A stretch of DNA of 64,000 nucleotides from Gaeumannomyces sp. JS-464 (GCA_002197995.1 NGZR01000001.1:13535501-13599500); one strand, 5' to 3'. Counted from the first letter of the stretch, positions 11,202 through 23,589 are shown. Numbers and translations: made by a program. Notes: generated from the sequence alone by a model not told the origin.

Positions 11202-12559
11202 CCCTTTTATAACTACGAAAGCGTTACAAAAGTAAAGCTATTTCCAGCCGGCAACTGCTACTAACAGTTTAATATCCGTAGTGTTAAATTTTTTAATTAC
11301 ATAGCATATTGTCCAATATTGCCGCGGTTAACAGGCATTTTAAAGGTATAATTAACGGCCCGGGGGTTAGCTTTTCCAACCGTTTTTGTTTTTGTAGCTT
11401 ATGCAACGGCCTGTTACTTTTGCTTGTAATATTTTTTTTAGCTTAAAGTGCAATAGCTAGCACCCGTCGTTACCTTTTATATAATGCTTGCCGCACCGGT
11501 CGTAATAGGGTAAGCGAAAAACAACTAAACAGTTCCTTTTAGTGCAAACGGTAAGCGCGTTAGTATTAGCTAGGGAAAAGTCGGCCGATTTGAAAGTAGT
11601 TACGTTTTCGATAACGGCTTAAATAATTTGGATCGGGGTGCGGCCGGCGGGCATTAAGTGGGCGTTTAAAACAACGGTAACGGCGATTAAATAATGCTTT
11701 TAAAAACTTTTAACAAAATAACTAACGAAAAAACGGTTCGGAATTATAACGCCGGCTTTTTCCATTTATTTTTTAAGTTCGAGCTAACGGTTAATGTATT
11801 TTTAAACGTCGTTATATTTAAATATTTTAAAGCTAACGAACTTTTTTATTAAGCTATCGAGTTAAGCGTTGGTATTTTAGCTAATTTTAGTGGTAACGGC
11901 GAGCTAAAAGGCTTTAAAGTCGCGGGCGGAATCGTCGGCTTTAAAGCTTTAGCTTTGTCGTTTAAGCTCGTTAATAACCTCCGTAATTAATTGCTTAATA
12001 AAATACTAAGCGAGGAACTTTTTAGCTTTCCAGGTTTTAAAAAGGCCGGATCGTTAAGTTAAAAAGGCGGGTTATCGCTAATATAATCGTTAGCGCCGCC
12101 CGCGATTAAATGCACTTTAACGGCGCGTTTCCACGCTTTTAAATTAAAAAGCTCCTATAATGCAGGTATTTTAACAGTTACCTTTTTATAGGTAAAAAAC
12201 ATTTCGGGCGGTGGTAAGTAATAAGCGACTGCCGTCGTTATTATTATTATAAAGCAAAAATTGACAAAGGTAGGGTAGCGGCCCAAAAGTAGTAGGGAAA
12301 TAGGGCAGCGGCCCACAGGAAAAGGTAAAGCAAACGGCTCGTTGTCGCCCACCGGTGACAGTAAAGTGAATAGTACGTGATGCCCACCGGGCGATATTTC
12401 CCACCGGGAGACGTTTTTTACCGGAAGACGTTATTGTGCGGCTACCGGCTTTTAAAACGTAATTGCGGCTACCGGCCAAAATAACGAAAAATAACGCGGT
12501 TACCGGCTAAAAGAAATTGTAAATAGCTTTATTCCGATGGGAATTAAGGGCTTATAACC

Positions 12560-12706
12560 TGTTGGAAGTGTAAGGCGGCCGCAAAGCTGCTTGCAAAAGA
12601 GGGAAATAGCTTTGTATTGTTTGTGTTTTTAAAAAAAGGTGAAAATCCGGTGGGTAACGCTTTCGTGGGTGAAGTAGGGCACCGGCGCACGGGCTAACTC
12701 CTTACA
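12560..12706 (-). repeat. 5' LTR of the short Copia-like element
   Basis: 147 bp, plus strand TGTTGGAAGTGTAAGG...CTCCTTACA, followed by CGAGC, which matches the duplication at 11050-11054. On the minus strand the adjacent internal bases form the primer-binding site. Confidence 0.88.
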
Positions 12707-12711
12707 CGAGC

Positions 12712-14034
12712 CGAACGTTTACCAGCTAGCGGTTCGCAACCAACCCATTCACAGCAACATCCTACAGCCAAGGTTTGCACCTTCCTTAAATTTACCAATT
12801 TTTGGCATTGCGCTGTTAGTACACATTGCCAAATTGCATAGAAATCCTTAACACTTGCCAAATTAGCGATCCAATACTAACAACCACGCCCGTTAACAAC
12901 CGCCGCCCAGGCGAACGTTCGTCGCAACTGGGCAGCGGGGGCAATTTTGCTCCAATTATGTTGGAGCCGGAAAATCGACGTGGTATTAATGCAGGAGCCT
13001 CCCAGCGCTTAAAAAGGGAAGCTTATGCTATGCACCCACCCGTTGTACGAGCTATTTACCCTGGTAAATAGTTAGCACGACCACCAAACCAAGCCCCGGG
13101 TAATAACTTACGTACGGAAAAACCCAAGGCTCCGGCCAGTTGCGGATAGGCCGGCAAGCAACACGCGAGATATCCTTTGGCTCGCTGTTTCCGGGTGCAT
13201 TTTCGTTAACGTATACAAGCCTTTAGGGGACCCTTTGGAACCTTCCTTGGACTTGCTATTACGTTAGCACCTAATAACGAAATGCATCGTAACTGGGGAT
13301 TTTAACGCTTCGTTCCCAGCATGGGACCCAGCCCGGGGTAATAAGAATAAAGGCAAAAAGATAGCCTAATAAGCTAATTTTTGCAACCTTTTTCTACTTA
13401 CTTACCCAGGCAGGCCTATATATTATTAAAAGGGTATGCTGGACCTTACTTTTACCAACGCCCCGTTAGTAATAGCGGAAATTAACCCCGTGCTAGCAAC
13501 TAATAAGGACCACCGCATAATACGAATTAAGGTCCTTTATCCTAATAACGCTACCCCGGACTGCCGGCGTATTACGCTTTTAAACGATAAACTACCAATG
13601 TTTACGAACGTGGTAGCAGCCGGGGCTGGCAGTTTACCGCCGTTAACGGGCTTTAAGGCCGGCACTTTACCGGAATTTACAAGCTTGCACGTTACAAATT
13701 ATTTAAATAAAGCAGCCGAAGCATTAATAAGCTTGCTAAAAAGTGCGCTAGCCACTTTCGGTAAAAAGCCTAAAGCTAAAAGTATAAGCTAACCGTAGTG
13801 GAACGAAAAGTGCGCTACCGCACAGCGAAACCTTGCAAAAGCCACGGCGGAAGGCGGGCTTAGTACGGCCAAAGCCCACGCGTTAAAAGCAGCGGTTCGG
13901 GCAGCCAAAAAATAGCATTAAGCTAACGTGCTAAAGGAAATCGATTCCCTGGCAGCGTTATACCGTGCTGTAAAATGGCATAAATTTACGCCCGCTATAC
14001 GGCTCCTTTTGTTAAATATCGACGGGGAGGTTAT
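12712..14034 (+). mobile_element. Tad-like non-LTR retrotransposon (LINE) fragment: endonuclease region
   Basis: Plus-strand pieces in order match a fungal LINE ORF2 amino end. YVRKNPRLRPVADRPA (about 13110) and CIFVNVYKPLGDPLEP (about 13190) come first, then GDFNASFPAWDPARGNKNKG (about 13290-13350, AP-endonuclease GDFN motif). They continue with YPGRPIYY, LDLTFTNAPLVIAEINP (13439 on), a DHRIIRI motif, and the post-endonuclease PWWNEKCATAQRNLAKAT. The open stretch 13436-13792 is unusually clean for this block. Reverse transcriptase is missing because Gypsy A inserted at 14035. The earlier frame at 12826-13071 may be part of the same element. Confidence 0.82.
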
Positions 14035-14494
14035 TATTACAATTAGGGGTTTGCTTTTAAAGTAAGGCACCTCGGGGTTAAATAGGATAGTATCGTTATG
14101 TTTAACTGCAAGGGAACACGTAACTTAAAAGGACAATTTAATTGCTTGTTTTAAGGGATATTTAGGAGCTAACTTAGGTTAATTAATACCGGGGTTTTAA
14201 TTAAAGCTACTTAAAATAGTAGGAAATCCATCCTTTATATACACGAGGTTTTTTCATTGTTAACATTTGGATTTGTAGCTTTATTTAAAGATTTAAAAAT
14301 CTTTTTAAATTTGTGGATTTGTTTAAAAATCCAAAAATCCAACTTAGATTTGTGGATTTGTTTAAAAATTTAAAGATTTATTTTGCGTAAATTTCGTTAC
14401 GTGCTTTCGTGTGTTTTGGTGGTAGTGCGGGGTAAAGGCGCCATTTAAAACCCCTTTTATATTATGTTTTAAAGTTTGCATGCTGGTTGTTACA
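14035..14494 (-). repeat. LTR of Gypsy family A, outer copy
   Basis: 460 bp, TATTACAATTAGGGG (ancestral TGTTAC) to GCTGGTTGTTACA. Homologous to LTRs at 16181, 23147, 47052 and 55600. Minus strand carries a TATA-like GTATATAAAGGATGG near 14235-14250, consistent with a minus-strand element. Contains stacked GGATTTGT/AAATCC palindromic units (14267-14375). Its partner LTR is not found on the other side, so this copy is incomplete. Confidence 0.82.
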
Positions 14495-15916
14495 TTAGGT
14501 CCCCTTTTTTAAACGAAATCCTTTTAGTTATATTTTGCTCCCCCCTTTTTCGTTAATTAGTAAGTACTTTTTTTCCTTGCCATTTCCTTTCCCTTTTTTG
14601 GCTAACGAAATGTTTGGTCGGGTGCGGAAACGTTCCTTCGCGAAAAAAACTTTTTAACGTAAGGACTTACTTGTTTAAATCGTTTTTTCTACTATTAAAA
14701 TGCCCTCCTGTTTTTTTATTACGAGGTTTTAAAGCGTAAAAAGTGCGAAGCCTTTTTTTAGGACTCGTTTCGGTACGTGGAATGCTTCGGTCGGAACCGT
14801 TTAAATTGTAACATTTTAAGCCCCCCCCCTTTTTTTTTTTTAAATAACTTCATTTTATTAGCATTTAATACTAGCAAATAAAAGCTAAAATCGAAGCGAT
14901 GGAAAAAAAGCGTCGTGTTTTGGATAATAAGCTCGAGCGTTTACGGAAATAAAAAAAAGTGTGGTTTAAAAGGAAAATGCGCGCGATCCGGCGTGGCATT
15001 AACGCTGTAAAGGAGCTAAAACGTGTTAAACGGGACGAGGCTAACCGGGAGGCTCGCCGGGTTACCTCGCAACCCGAGCCATCCGTAGCTTTTGCCGCTC
15101 CTTTTAACTGGCAGGCGTCCGGGGTCGATCTTAACTTAAACTTGCTCGCTTTTTTTAACTTTAATAAGTTGTTTTTTTCCTAACGCTTTTATAAAACCCG
15201 TAGCACACTAGGTGTGGTTTGGTTTTTTTTGTCGAGGTTTTAGGTTTTAATTTCGATAAAGTCGTTTTTCTTAATATAAAGCTGCTTTTATATTGGGAAA
15301 AAGCTTTTTGCTTTTGCTAACCTTTTTTAAACGCTTTTGCCGATACTTCCGTAAAGCTTTTTAGCAATTCCCAAAGTTGGTTTTTTTTCCCACGTGTTTT
15401 TTTCGTAGCCGTACTTTTTCCATTTAATTAGGTACTTTTTAGGCTTATATTTTGGCTTATAATCCAGGATTTCCTCGGTTTTTTATTTTTATTTTGCGTT
15501 AACTTTTATTAACTCGTTGCTTTTAAAACCTGGTAGCGCTAATTTAAATAAGGAAACGTGAAAAACCAAGTGGGATTTTATAATTAGTGGTAATTAAAAT
15601 TCGTAATTAACGTTTAAAACTTTTTTTAATACTTTAAAAAGTCCTAGTTTTTTATAGTTTAGCTTATCGCTTAGTCGTTTTATTTTAATATTTCGTTAAA
15701 AAAGATAAACGCTATTTCCCTTTTTAAAAATCGGGTTTTTAATCCTTTTTTATTTATTTAAATAGCTATGCGATATCGCAGCTTTTTTAACTTTATTTAA
15801 AAGTGTTTATATAGTTTAGTAAATTCCGTTACTTATATTTCCGCTATTAAAGCATATTTTCCTGCTTTAAGTTTTTTATACGCCGTGGGCGTAAACTTAT
15901 AATTCGCATAAAACGG
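14495..15916 (-). mobile_element. Gypsy A outer copy, 3' part (continues at 25192)
   Basis: Collinear with 16623-18222 of the complete Gypsy A element, so it covers the post-pol spacer and the end of integrase, read on the minus strand. It also holds a decayed copy of the antisense frame that starts at 14610. It stops at AAACGG+TA where DT1 begins. The sequence after DT1 (TATAATTTTTATGC, 25190 on) continues exactly where the intact copy does (TATAGTTTTTATGC, 18223 on). Confidence 0.82.
14610..15180 (+). pseudogene. Antisense Gypsy A frame, copy 1 (decayed)
   Basis: Starts MFGRVRKRSFAKKTF in the same position as copy 2 (16738) but has several stops. Its later part (14959-15183) is open in a plus frame with MRAIRRGINAVKELKRVKRDE, matching the basic coiled stretch of copy 2. 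The protein function is unknown; it is read opposite to gag-pol. Confidence 0.6.
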
Positions 15917-16180
15917 TAACGTGGTTTACAAGTAAATAGCGCACATAAGCAAATGGCGCGTTTTCCATCGCGATTTGCGTTTTCCACTTCCAATTTTAAT
16001 TCCTCCATAACCATAAATAACGTCGACATTTAGCGAAGCTAAAATTGTTTTTACCGTACGAGCAATCCAATTTAATCCAACGTTAAATGTGCGTTCGGCA
16101 GTAAAAATTTACGACGTTTTTAAAACCACGTTACGCCGCTAACGCGCTGGTTAATTTGCTTAACGCGATTAGGTGTTTAA

Positions 16181-16622
16181 TGTTACAATCGGGGGTTTGC
16201 TTTTAAGGTAGGGCACTTCGGGGGTGGAAAGGACAGTATCGCTAGTAAATAAGAAAACACGTAACTTAAAAGGACACTTTAATTGCTTGCTTTAGGGGAT
16301 GCTTAAGAGCTAACTTAGGTTAACTAATGCCGAAGCCTTAGTTAAAACTACCTAAAATAGTAAAACATCCATCCTTTATATACACGCTGCCTTTTGCCTT
16401 ATATTGGGTTGGATTTGTAGCTTTGCCATAAATCCACAAATCCTTTTTGGATTTGTTACTTTGTTATAAATCCATAAATCCCTTTTGGATTTATTGCTTT
16501 GTTATAAATTTACAAATCCCTTTTGGTTTACGTAACTCCACGTAACCGGGGCGGGGCGGAAGTACCACTTCGGGGCCCCCTTTTGCCTTGCTATCCTAAA
16601 GGCTTGCATGCTAATCGTAATA
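16181..16622 (-). repeat. 3' LTR of the inner Gypsy A
   Basis: TGTTACAATCGGGGG...CTAATCGTAATA; the terminal CA has become TA. It carries three stacked units of GGATTTGT..AAATCC type (16412-16525, period about 43 bp), and on the minus strand GTATATAAAGGATGG as a TATA box. Confidence 0.85.
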
Positions 16623-16737
16623 TTAGGTTTCCCTTTTTAAGCTAAATCCTTTTAGCTACGTTTTATCGCCTTTCCTTTTATTAGTGGTAAGTACTTTCCT
16701 TTTTTACCATTTCCTTTTCCCCTTTTTGTTTAACAAA

Positions 16738-17145
16738 ATGTTTGGCCGGGTACGAAAACGTCCTTTCGCGAAAAAAGCCGTTAGCCGTAAAAAGCTTTTA
16801 GCGGCTGTTTTCCTTAACTGCTACGAAATGCCTTCCTGTTCGTACTATTACGAGGTTTTAAAGCGTAAAAAGTGTAAAGCTTTTTTTTAGGACTCGTTTC
16901 GGTGCGTGGAATGTTTTCGGATTAATCGCTCGGGGTGCGACGTTTTAAGGCCTTTTCTTTCCGAACTTCGAAATATCGTCGTCCAGCATTCCAAATTTAA
17001 AGCTAAGCTGGAAAAGGCGGAGGAGAAAGTTTTCCGCTTTCGGAAGCAAAAACGAATGTGGCTGGAAAAAATAATGCGCGCGGTGCGTTGCGGTATTAAT
17101 TCGGTGGAAAAGTTGGAGCGTGTCGAACGGGAGGAGGCCGATTAG
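16738..17145 (+). pseudogene. Antisense frame of Gypsy A, best-preserved copy
   Basis: Runs opposite to gag-pol, between the end of pol and the 3' LTR. From MFGRVRKRPFAKKAVSRKK it reads 136 codons with a single internal TAG (16888-16890), then a TAG at 17143. Features are a Cys/basic start (CYEMPSCSYYYEVLKRKKC, then CVECFRINRSGCDV, a possible CxxC-type metal site) and a charged helical stretch (FKAKLEKAEEKVFRFRKQKR). The tail beyond the stop still looks coding (VPGVNPNLNLFALFN-like). In sequence where pol is full of stops this length is notable. Homologous copies start at 14610 and 47658. Function unknown. Confidence 0.6.
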
Positions 17146-20100
17146 GCGGCTCGCTAAACTGCCTCGCCCTCCGGGCTTTTTGTAGCTCCTTTCGTTCTTT
17201 TCGATTGGCAGGTGCCCGGGGTTAATCCTAACCTAAACCTGTTTGCCCTTTTTAACTAAAGTAAGTTGTAACTCCTTTTAATAACTTCCTTGGGTTTTAT
17301 AGCGTATTAAGCGTGGTTTTGGTTTTCCCGCCGAGGTTTCGGGTTTAAATCCCGGCACGACCGTGTTAGGAAAGCTTTAATGGAATGTTCCGTCCGAGCT
17401 TTGCCTGGTTTTTTTTTTTGCTAACCGTTCGGCGCAAACTCCTTTGCCCTATTTGGTTTCGGTAAGTGCTGCTTTTTTTTAACCCAGTGGTAAAACAGTA
17501 TTATCCATAGCACCCACTTTGTAGGTTCCGGCTAGGCCAAGGGAATTGGCGGTTTTTTTTGGAAACATCGCGGGTGTTTCCAAAAAAAATCGTTTTCCGT
17601 TTTTTTTACTAATTAACCTTTTTATAATTGTTTTAGCTAATACTTTCGTAAGGTGTTTTAACAATTCCTAAGGTTAATTTCTTTTTCCCACGTGTTTTTT
17701 TCGTGGCCGTACTTTTTCCACTTAAGTAAGTATTTTTTAAGCTTATATTTTAGCTTATAGTTTAGGATTTTTTCGATTTCGTACTTTTATTTTAGGTCGA
17801 TTTCCATTAACTCGTCGCTTTTAAAGCCTGGTAGCGCTAGTTTAAATAAGGAAATATAAAAAACCGGGTGGGATTTTATAATTGGCGATAATCGAAGTTT
17901 GTAATTTACGTTTAAAACCTTTTTTAATACTTTAAACGGTCCTAGTTTTTTATGGTTTAGCTTATCGTTTGGTCGTTTTGTTTTAATATTGCGTTAAAAA
18001 AGATAAACGCTTTCCCCTTTTTTAAAAGTCGGTTTTTCGATTTTTTTTTTATTTGTTTAAATAGCTATACGGTGCCGTAACTTTTTTAACTTTATTTAAA
18101 GGTAATTATGCAGTTTAATAAGCTCCGTTATTTGTATTTTCGTTATTAAAGCATATTTTCCTGCTTTGGGTTCCTTATACGCTATAAGCGTAAACCCGTA
18201 GTTCGCATAAAACGGTATAGTTTTTATGCTTTTATAAATTGCGTTATTATAAGCGAATTAAACCATAAGGAGTAATTGTACCCAGTCGTTTTATTTGTAA
18301 TTAACGTAATAACGTAAATACTATTTTATAGTTTAATTTGTCCGTTTCGTTTGTTCATTTGTTTAAAAGTGGTAAACCGTAAATAAAAAGTGCTTAGCTT
18401 TTAGTAATATCGTAAGCCCTTTTTAAAATTTGCTTGTAAATAGCTTATTTTTATTCGTAATTAAGCGGTTCGGCGTGCTGTATTCCGCTATTACGTGCTT
18501 AATAAAAACGTACGCTAACTTAATAGCGTTGCTGCTTTTTTTATACGGTAAAAATAAGGCATATTTAGTAAACCTATCTATTATTATTAGTACATTATCG
18601 TATTTTACTTCAATTATCGGTTTTTTAAATTAGGAAAGCTTAATAATAAAATCTATAATAACTTTTTACTATACCTCGCTAAGTGCTAGCAAAGGTTGCA
18701 AAAGCTTATAAAGCTTATGCTTGCTGGCTTTATTTTTAGCGCAGCTTTCGCAATTTTTTATTGCGTTTTATATTTCGGCTTGAATTTTTGCGAATTCGTA
18801 ATATTATCGCAGCCGTTTTTATGTTTTAATTACGTTTTAATAACTGTGTGCCAGCTGGCTGTAAATTTGCTGGATTTTTTTTGGGGTTTAAATTTTTCTT
18901 TACCGGACCGTTTTAGCGAGTATTTTTTATGCCGGGACCAAAAATCCGTTTGGTTTTTCCGTTAGGATTACTTATGTTTTTTTAGGTATTGCGATTTGGT
19001 GGTTCGGTTATCGGTTTAAAGCATCCGCCCGGCCGTTTTCCGACCCTTTTCGGTATTCGATCCGAATGTCGTAGTTTTGCAAAAACTCGTTTTAACGGAT
19101 TTGTCGTTTGTTTAGGTTTTTGCTTATAATAAAGTATGTTAGGTTTTTATAATCCGTATATACCATAATTTAATACTTCGTTTTATAAAAGTATAGCCGT
19201 TATTTTTTAAATGCTTAAATTATTGCTAAAAGTTTTTTATCGTGAATTTAGTAGTTTAACTTAGGTTTATTTAACTTTTGTAAAAAAAACGCGCAAAAGT
19301 GTAACCGTTTTTAGTCGTTTCGCTATCCGAGTTAACCGCCGATCGCGTAATCCAACGCGTCGGTTTTAACTTCGAAGGGTTTTTTTAGGTTTAAAAGTAT
19401 TAATATTGGTTTTTTTATTATAATGTTTCGTAATTATTCGAAAGCCTTTTATTTTTATCCTTTTTAATAAAACTGGTGGTTATTTTTGGTAAAGTTCGTA
19501 AATGGTATGGCAATTTTGCTATAATTACGAATAAACCGTTTGTAAAAGTTTAAAAACCTTAAAAACCCTCGTACTTTTATAACGTTTTTAAATATAGGCT
19601 ACTTTTTAACTTTTTCGACTTTTTTAGGATTTATGCAAATTTGTCCAAATGTAATTACGAATTTTAAAAAAGCGACTTTTTGCGAATGCCATTCGCATTT
19701 TTTTAATTTAACAAAAAGCTTTGTATTAAGCAGCTTTTAAAGCATTTTATATACGTGCTGTTTGTGCTTTTCTATCGTTTTTAAAAAAATTAGGATATCG
19801 TTTAAATACGCGAAGACGAAAACGTCGAGGTATTCGCGTAATATATGGTTAATTATCTTTTGGAACGTGGTTAATGCGTTAGTAAGCCCGAAGGTTATTA
19901 CTAAAAATTCGTAACATTTAAACCTTATTTTAAAAGCCGTAAACCATTTTTAGCCTTTTTTAATTTGTATTAAGTTGTAAGCTTTTCGTAAATTTAAAAC
20001 CGTAAAATATTAAACTTTGCCGAGTTTATTTCGTAATTCGTCGATAAAAGGCAAAAAATACCGATCTTTTATTATAGTTTCGTTTAATAAGCGGTAATCG

Positions 20101-23100
20101 ATGCACATTCGCTCCGTCCTATTTTTTTTTTTCCTTTATAGGATTTCGTACCTTATTAAAAAATCGAAGGGTTTAATATGTCCCTTTCGTAGGTTTTCCT
20201 TTAGTTGTTTTTTTAGTACCTTTTATTACCGAAGGTTAAGCTAGTACAGCTTTTGGTATTTAAACTGCGTGTTTGGTTTAAGTTTAATTTTAAAATCGAA
20301 CGGTTTATATTCGGGAAGCACCGTTTTTAAGTTTTTTTTAAACAATTTTTCGTATTTATAATATTCCTCCGAAATATTCGCGAGCCGTTTTTTAGTATTA
20401 GTTGGGTCGTTTTGGTCGCTTTCCATTTTGGATAGTCGTATATTTATCGATATTAAATGCAAAAGTGGATTGCTAAATCCTATTACCGTTATAACCTTTT
20501 TTCGTTGCTTTTTATGCTTACGGTTTGGGGTTCGTAATTAGTAAACCGTTTTAATTACTTATAGCTTTTCCTATTAAATTTAACCGGTGGCTTAATTTAT
20601 TCGTAAGTTATTTTTCCTAAGCTAAAAGATTCCGAAAATAACGTTTTTTTTTTTATATTTAACTTATCCAATATAATAGTAACGTTTTCCCTATTTCGGG
20701 TGCGTAATGTTATTAGTTATGTTTTTCGATCGATTTATCTTTTATTATAAGCGATAAGTATTTTTTCGACCGTTTTTAATTAATACGGTTAATATTTCCG
20801 TTTCGTAAAAATTCCATACCGTTTAACCGTTTATAGCGATACGTAATCGCTTTATACTTCGCAATCGATTATTACCGTAACTTTTTTTTTTTAATATTTT
20901 ATTCGAAATGTTAGTAAATCGTACGGTTAATTCGATTTTGCTATTGCGAAGGTTTTTATTAGTTTTTTTTTTTTTTCATTCCGTGCTTTCCGTTCGGGTG
21001 GTTTCCCTAATTTTTTGGTAAAAGGAACGAGTACCGCACGTTCGTTTTTTTGTCCGGGTTAAACGGCACGTACGCTCGCGCGATCCCCTAATACTAAGCT
21101 TTCGCTTTCCGTACTATATGTTTTTTACATTTCGCAGTTTCGCATTTTTTTAATCGAGCACTTTAATAACGCATAGCATCGGGTACCGTTTGTTAGGTTT
21201 AAAAACTGCGGTAAACCGGCAAATCCGGGCTGGTTTTTACCGTAGTAATTGGAATGCTAAACGGGGTTTGGTTTTAGGCTTGCTTTTTAACTTTCGTAGG
21301 AAAAAGTCGTATTTAAGCTTGGGTTGTAAATGGAATTTGCATTCCCTATAAATGCATTTTGCCCAAAAAAAGTGCAAATGTTTAAAATGTTTTAAATCGA
21401 CGCTGGGGTGGTTTTCGGGGGCTAGCGTAGCTTTTTCCGGCTCGTTTATATCGTCGAACCGGTAACCAGCGTATTTAACTTCCTATTGGTTGTTAAATTA
21501 CGATAAAGGTTAACCGTTATTTCCGTTTGCTGGGGTGGCGTGGCATAACGGGCTATTTGAGTATTTTAAAACCCTAACGTTTTAAAAACATTTCGAAATA
21601 TCGAGGGGCGTAAAAACGCGCTAGCCTTTTTAATTTAATTAGCTTTTACGGATTATAAATATAAAGGTTTTACCGTTCGAGCCCCTTGCTCGTTTTTAAA
21701 ACTTAGCTATTTCGAGGTTTTAACCGTTTTGGTTTATTTTAACGTCGGTGTTTAAATTTTTTAACTTTCGAAAAAGGTGTGTTTAGTTTAACGGCTTTTT
21801 TTAAGCTCCTTTTTCCTTCGAACCACTTGCTAAGGTTGTCCTTTTTTGGGCCTTACAAAAAACGGCGTCGTTTTTTCCTTTTAAATTCGTAAACCCGAAA
21901 GCGACGCGCTGCTTTCCTTCGTTATCGTATTCGAACTTTATAGTTTTAAATATGCAAACGTTTCGAAGTTTCCGAGGATATTATTCGGTAACTTTTTTAT
22001 CGGATTGGTATATGGCGTATAATTCGTCGTAATAGTACGTTTAATCGAACATTACTTTAAAGCATAATTCTTTTTATATCGGGCTTTTTTATGTTTGCTA
22101 AAAATTGGCTATTTAGCGGTTATTATTTCGTTAAAAGCAATTTGTTTTAATGTGGCCGGTTTAACCGCATTTAAAGCATTTCCCGTTTTTTAGGTTTTGC
22201 TTTTGTTTTTTTTGCTGCTTTTATTACTAATAAGCGGCTCCCGCATTAAAATCCATAAAGTTTAAATGCGTTTTGTAAACCGTAATAGGTTGCTATTTAA
22301 CCTTTTTTTAATTAACCTTATTATTTTATGCTATATTTTTAAAACTATATCCTTTTTTTTTTGCTATCGTTCGTATAGTTTATCGTTAATGCGGACCGCG
22401 TTTTTAACGTAATTTGTAAAAAACTTTAGGCGATTTTGCTTTGCGATTTTATTTTTTACATTTTCGCGCAATCCGTTGTAAAAATGCAGCATTAACGTAG
22501 CGTCGTTCCAGTTAAGCTTAATGCTAATCCGTTAAAAGTCCGCTACGTATTTAACCGTAAGCTTTTATTATTTAAAGGCTAATAAGTTTTTTTTTGCGAT
22601 TCGGGTTTCGTCGATTATTTCGAATACTTTTCCGACCTTTTTTCCGAAGGTTTTAAAATTGGCGAAAATAACTTTGGTAATTTTTAGCTATTTTTATATC
22701 TTTTAAAGTAATCGCTTTAGGTCGGTTAAAACCATTTTTTTACTTTGCCGTTTAGCTTGGTAGCAGCGTAAGCGACTTTTTGTTCCTCGTTTACGAATTG
22801 CTGTTCGTAAAATTTAAAATAGCTTTTGCATTTGGTAAAAAACGTTTTAAACTTACCGTTTTCCCTTTCGTAAAGGTCCGGGGACGGGAACTTGTACGTT
22901 TAAATTGCGATGGGTGCTTTAAAAAACGTTAAATTTGCAGTAAATTGCTTTACCTCGTTTTGGCCTTTAGCGATTTCGACCGTTATAAGTTTAAAAAGGC
23001 TGGCCGTATTAGCGGCTTTATCGAGGTCGTATTTAACACCGTTAAAGGTAAAAACCGTAATCTTTTCCTTTTTAGGCTTTTTACTGCTACTTGCTATGGT

Positions 23101-23146
23101 TGCACTGTTTTTCCTTTAACGAGGTACTAAATAGGATTAGTTAAAA

Positions 23147-23589
23147 TGTTATAATCGGGGGTTTGCTTTTAAAGTAAGGCATTTCGGGGGTGGAAAGGAT
23201 AGTATCGCTGGTAAATAAAAAAAACACGTAATTTAAAAGGACATTTTAATTGCTTGCTTTAAAAAATGCTTAAAAGCTAACTTAAATTAACTAATGCCGA
23301 AGCTTTAGTTAAAACTACCTAAAATAGTAAAATATCCATCCTTTATACATACGCTATTTTTTGCTTTGTATTGGGTTAAATTTGTGGCTTTACTATAAAT
23401 TTACAAATTTTTTTTGGATTTGTTATTTTGTTATAAATCCATAAATCCCTTTTGGATTTATTACTTTGTTATAAATTTATAAATCCCTTTTAGTTTACGT
23501 GATTTTACGTAACCGGGGCGGGGCGGAAGCATTACTTCGGGGCTTTCTTTTGCTTTACTATTTTAAAGGCTTACATGCTGGTCGTAACA
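23147..23589 (-). repeat. 5' LTR of the inner Gypsy A
   Basis: TGTTATAATCGGGGG...GCTGGTCGTAACA, followed by TTTAA, the target duplication. Differences from the left LTR are mostly C/T and G/A. Confidence 0.85.

Larger units (their letters stand above)
11055..12706 (-). mobile_element. Short Copia-like LTR element with gag remnants only
   Basis: Two 147-bp LTRs (11055-11201 and 12560-12706) bracket 1358 bp, with matching TSDs CGAGC (11050-11054 and 12707-12711). On the minus strand the 5' LTR ends CTTCCAACA and is followed at once by GGTTATAAGCCC (12548-12559), which fits the Copia-type primer site against the initiator-tRNA anticodon loop with one G-to-A change. A purine tract AAAAGGG sits next to the other LTR. 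Minus-strand translation shows WKRAVKVHLIAGGANDYI (about 12080-12140), like the start of a Copia Gag, and a CCHC knuckle-like CGKHYIKGNDGC near 11461-11505. There is no room for pol, so it looks like a gag-only, non-autonomous (TR-GAG-type) element. All frames carry stops. Confidence 0.8.
16181..23589 (-). mobile_element. Complete Gypsy (Ty3) LTR retrotransposon, family A inner copy
   Basis: 7409 bp with LTRs 16181-16622 and 23147-23589 (442/443 bp) and TSD TTTAA (16176-16180, 23590-23594). The internal region reads gag-pol on the minus strand. A Lys/Ser-rich gag start lies near 23100 and a zinc knuckle like GKCFKCG-TGHIKTNC at about 22140-22193. Reverse transcriptase spans about 20110-19790, with CIDYRLLNE, FLPFIDEL and YLNDIL (a degenerate YxDD box). 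Integrase core (SKLTKYALFLPYK and the following ITNKNKLFTSKF) lies near 18640-18430. Every frame has stops from C-to-T and G-to-A changes, so it is inactive. A plus-strand antisense frame lies between pol and the left (3') LTR. Confidence 0.88.

Noticed and set aside
18430..18965. Plus-strand open frames as genes
   Set aside because: They are antisense shadows of the Gypsy A integrase, which reads clearly on the minus strand (SKLTKYALFLPYK).
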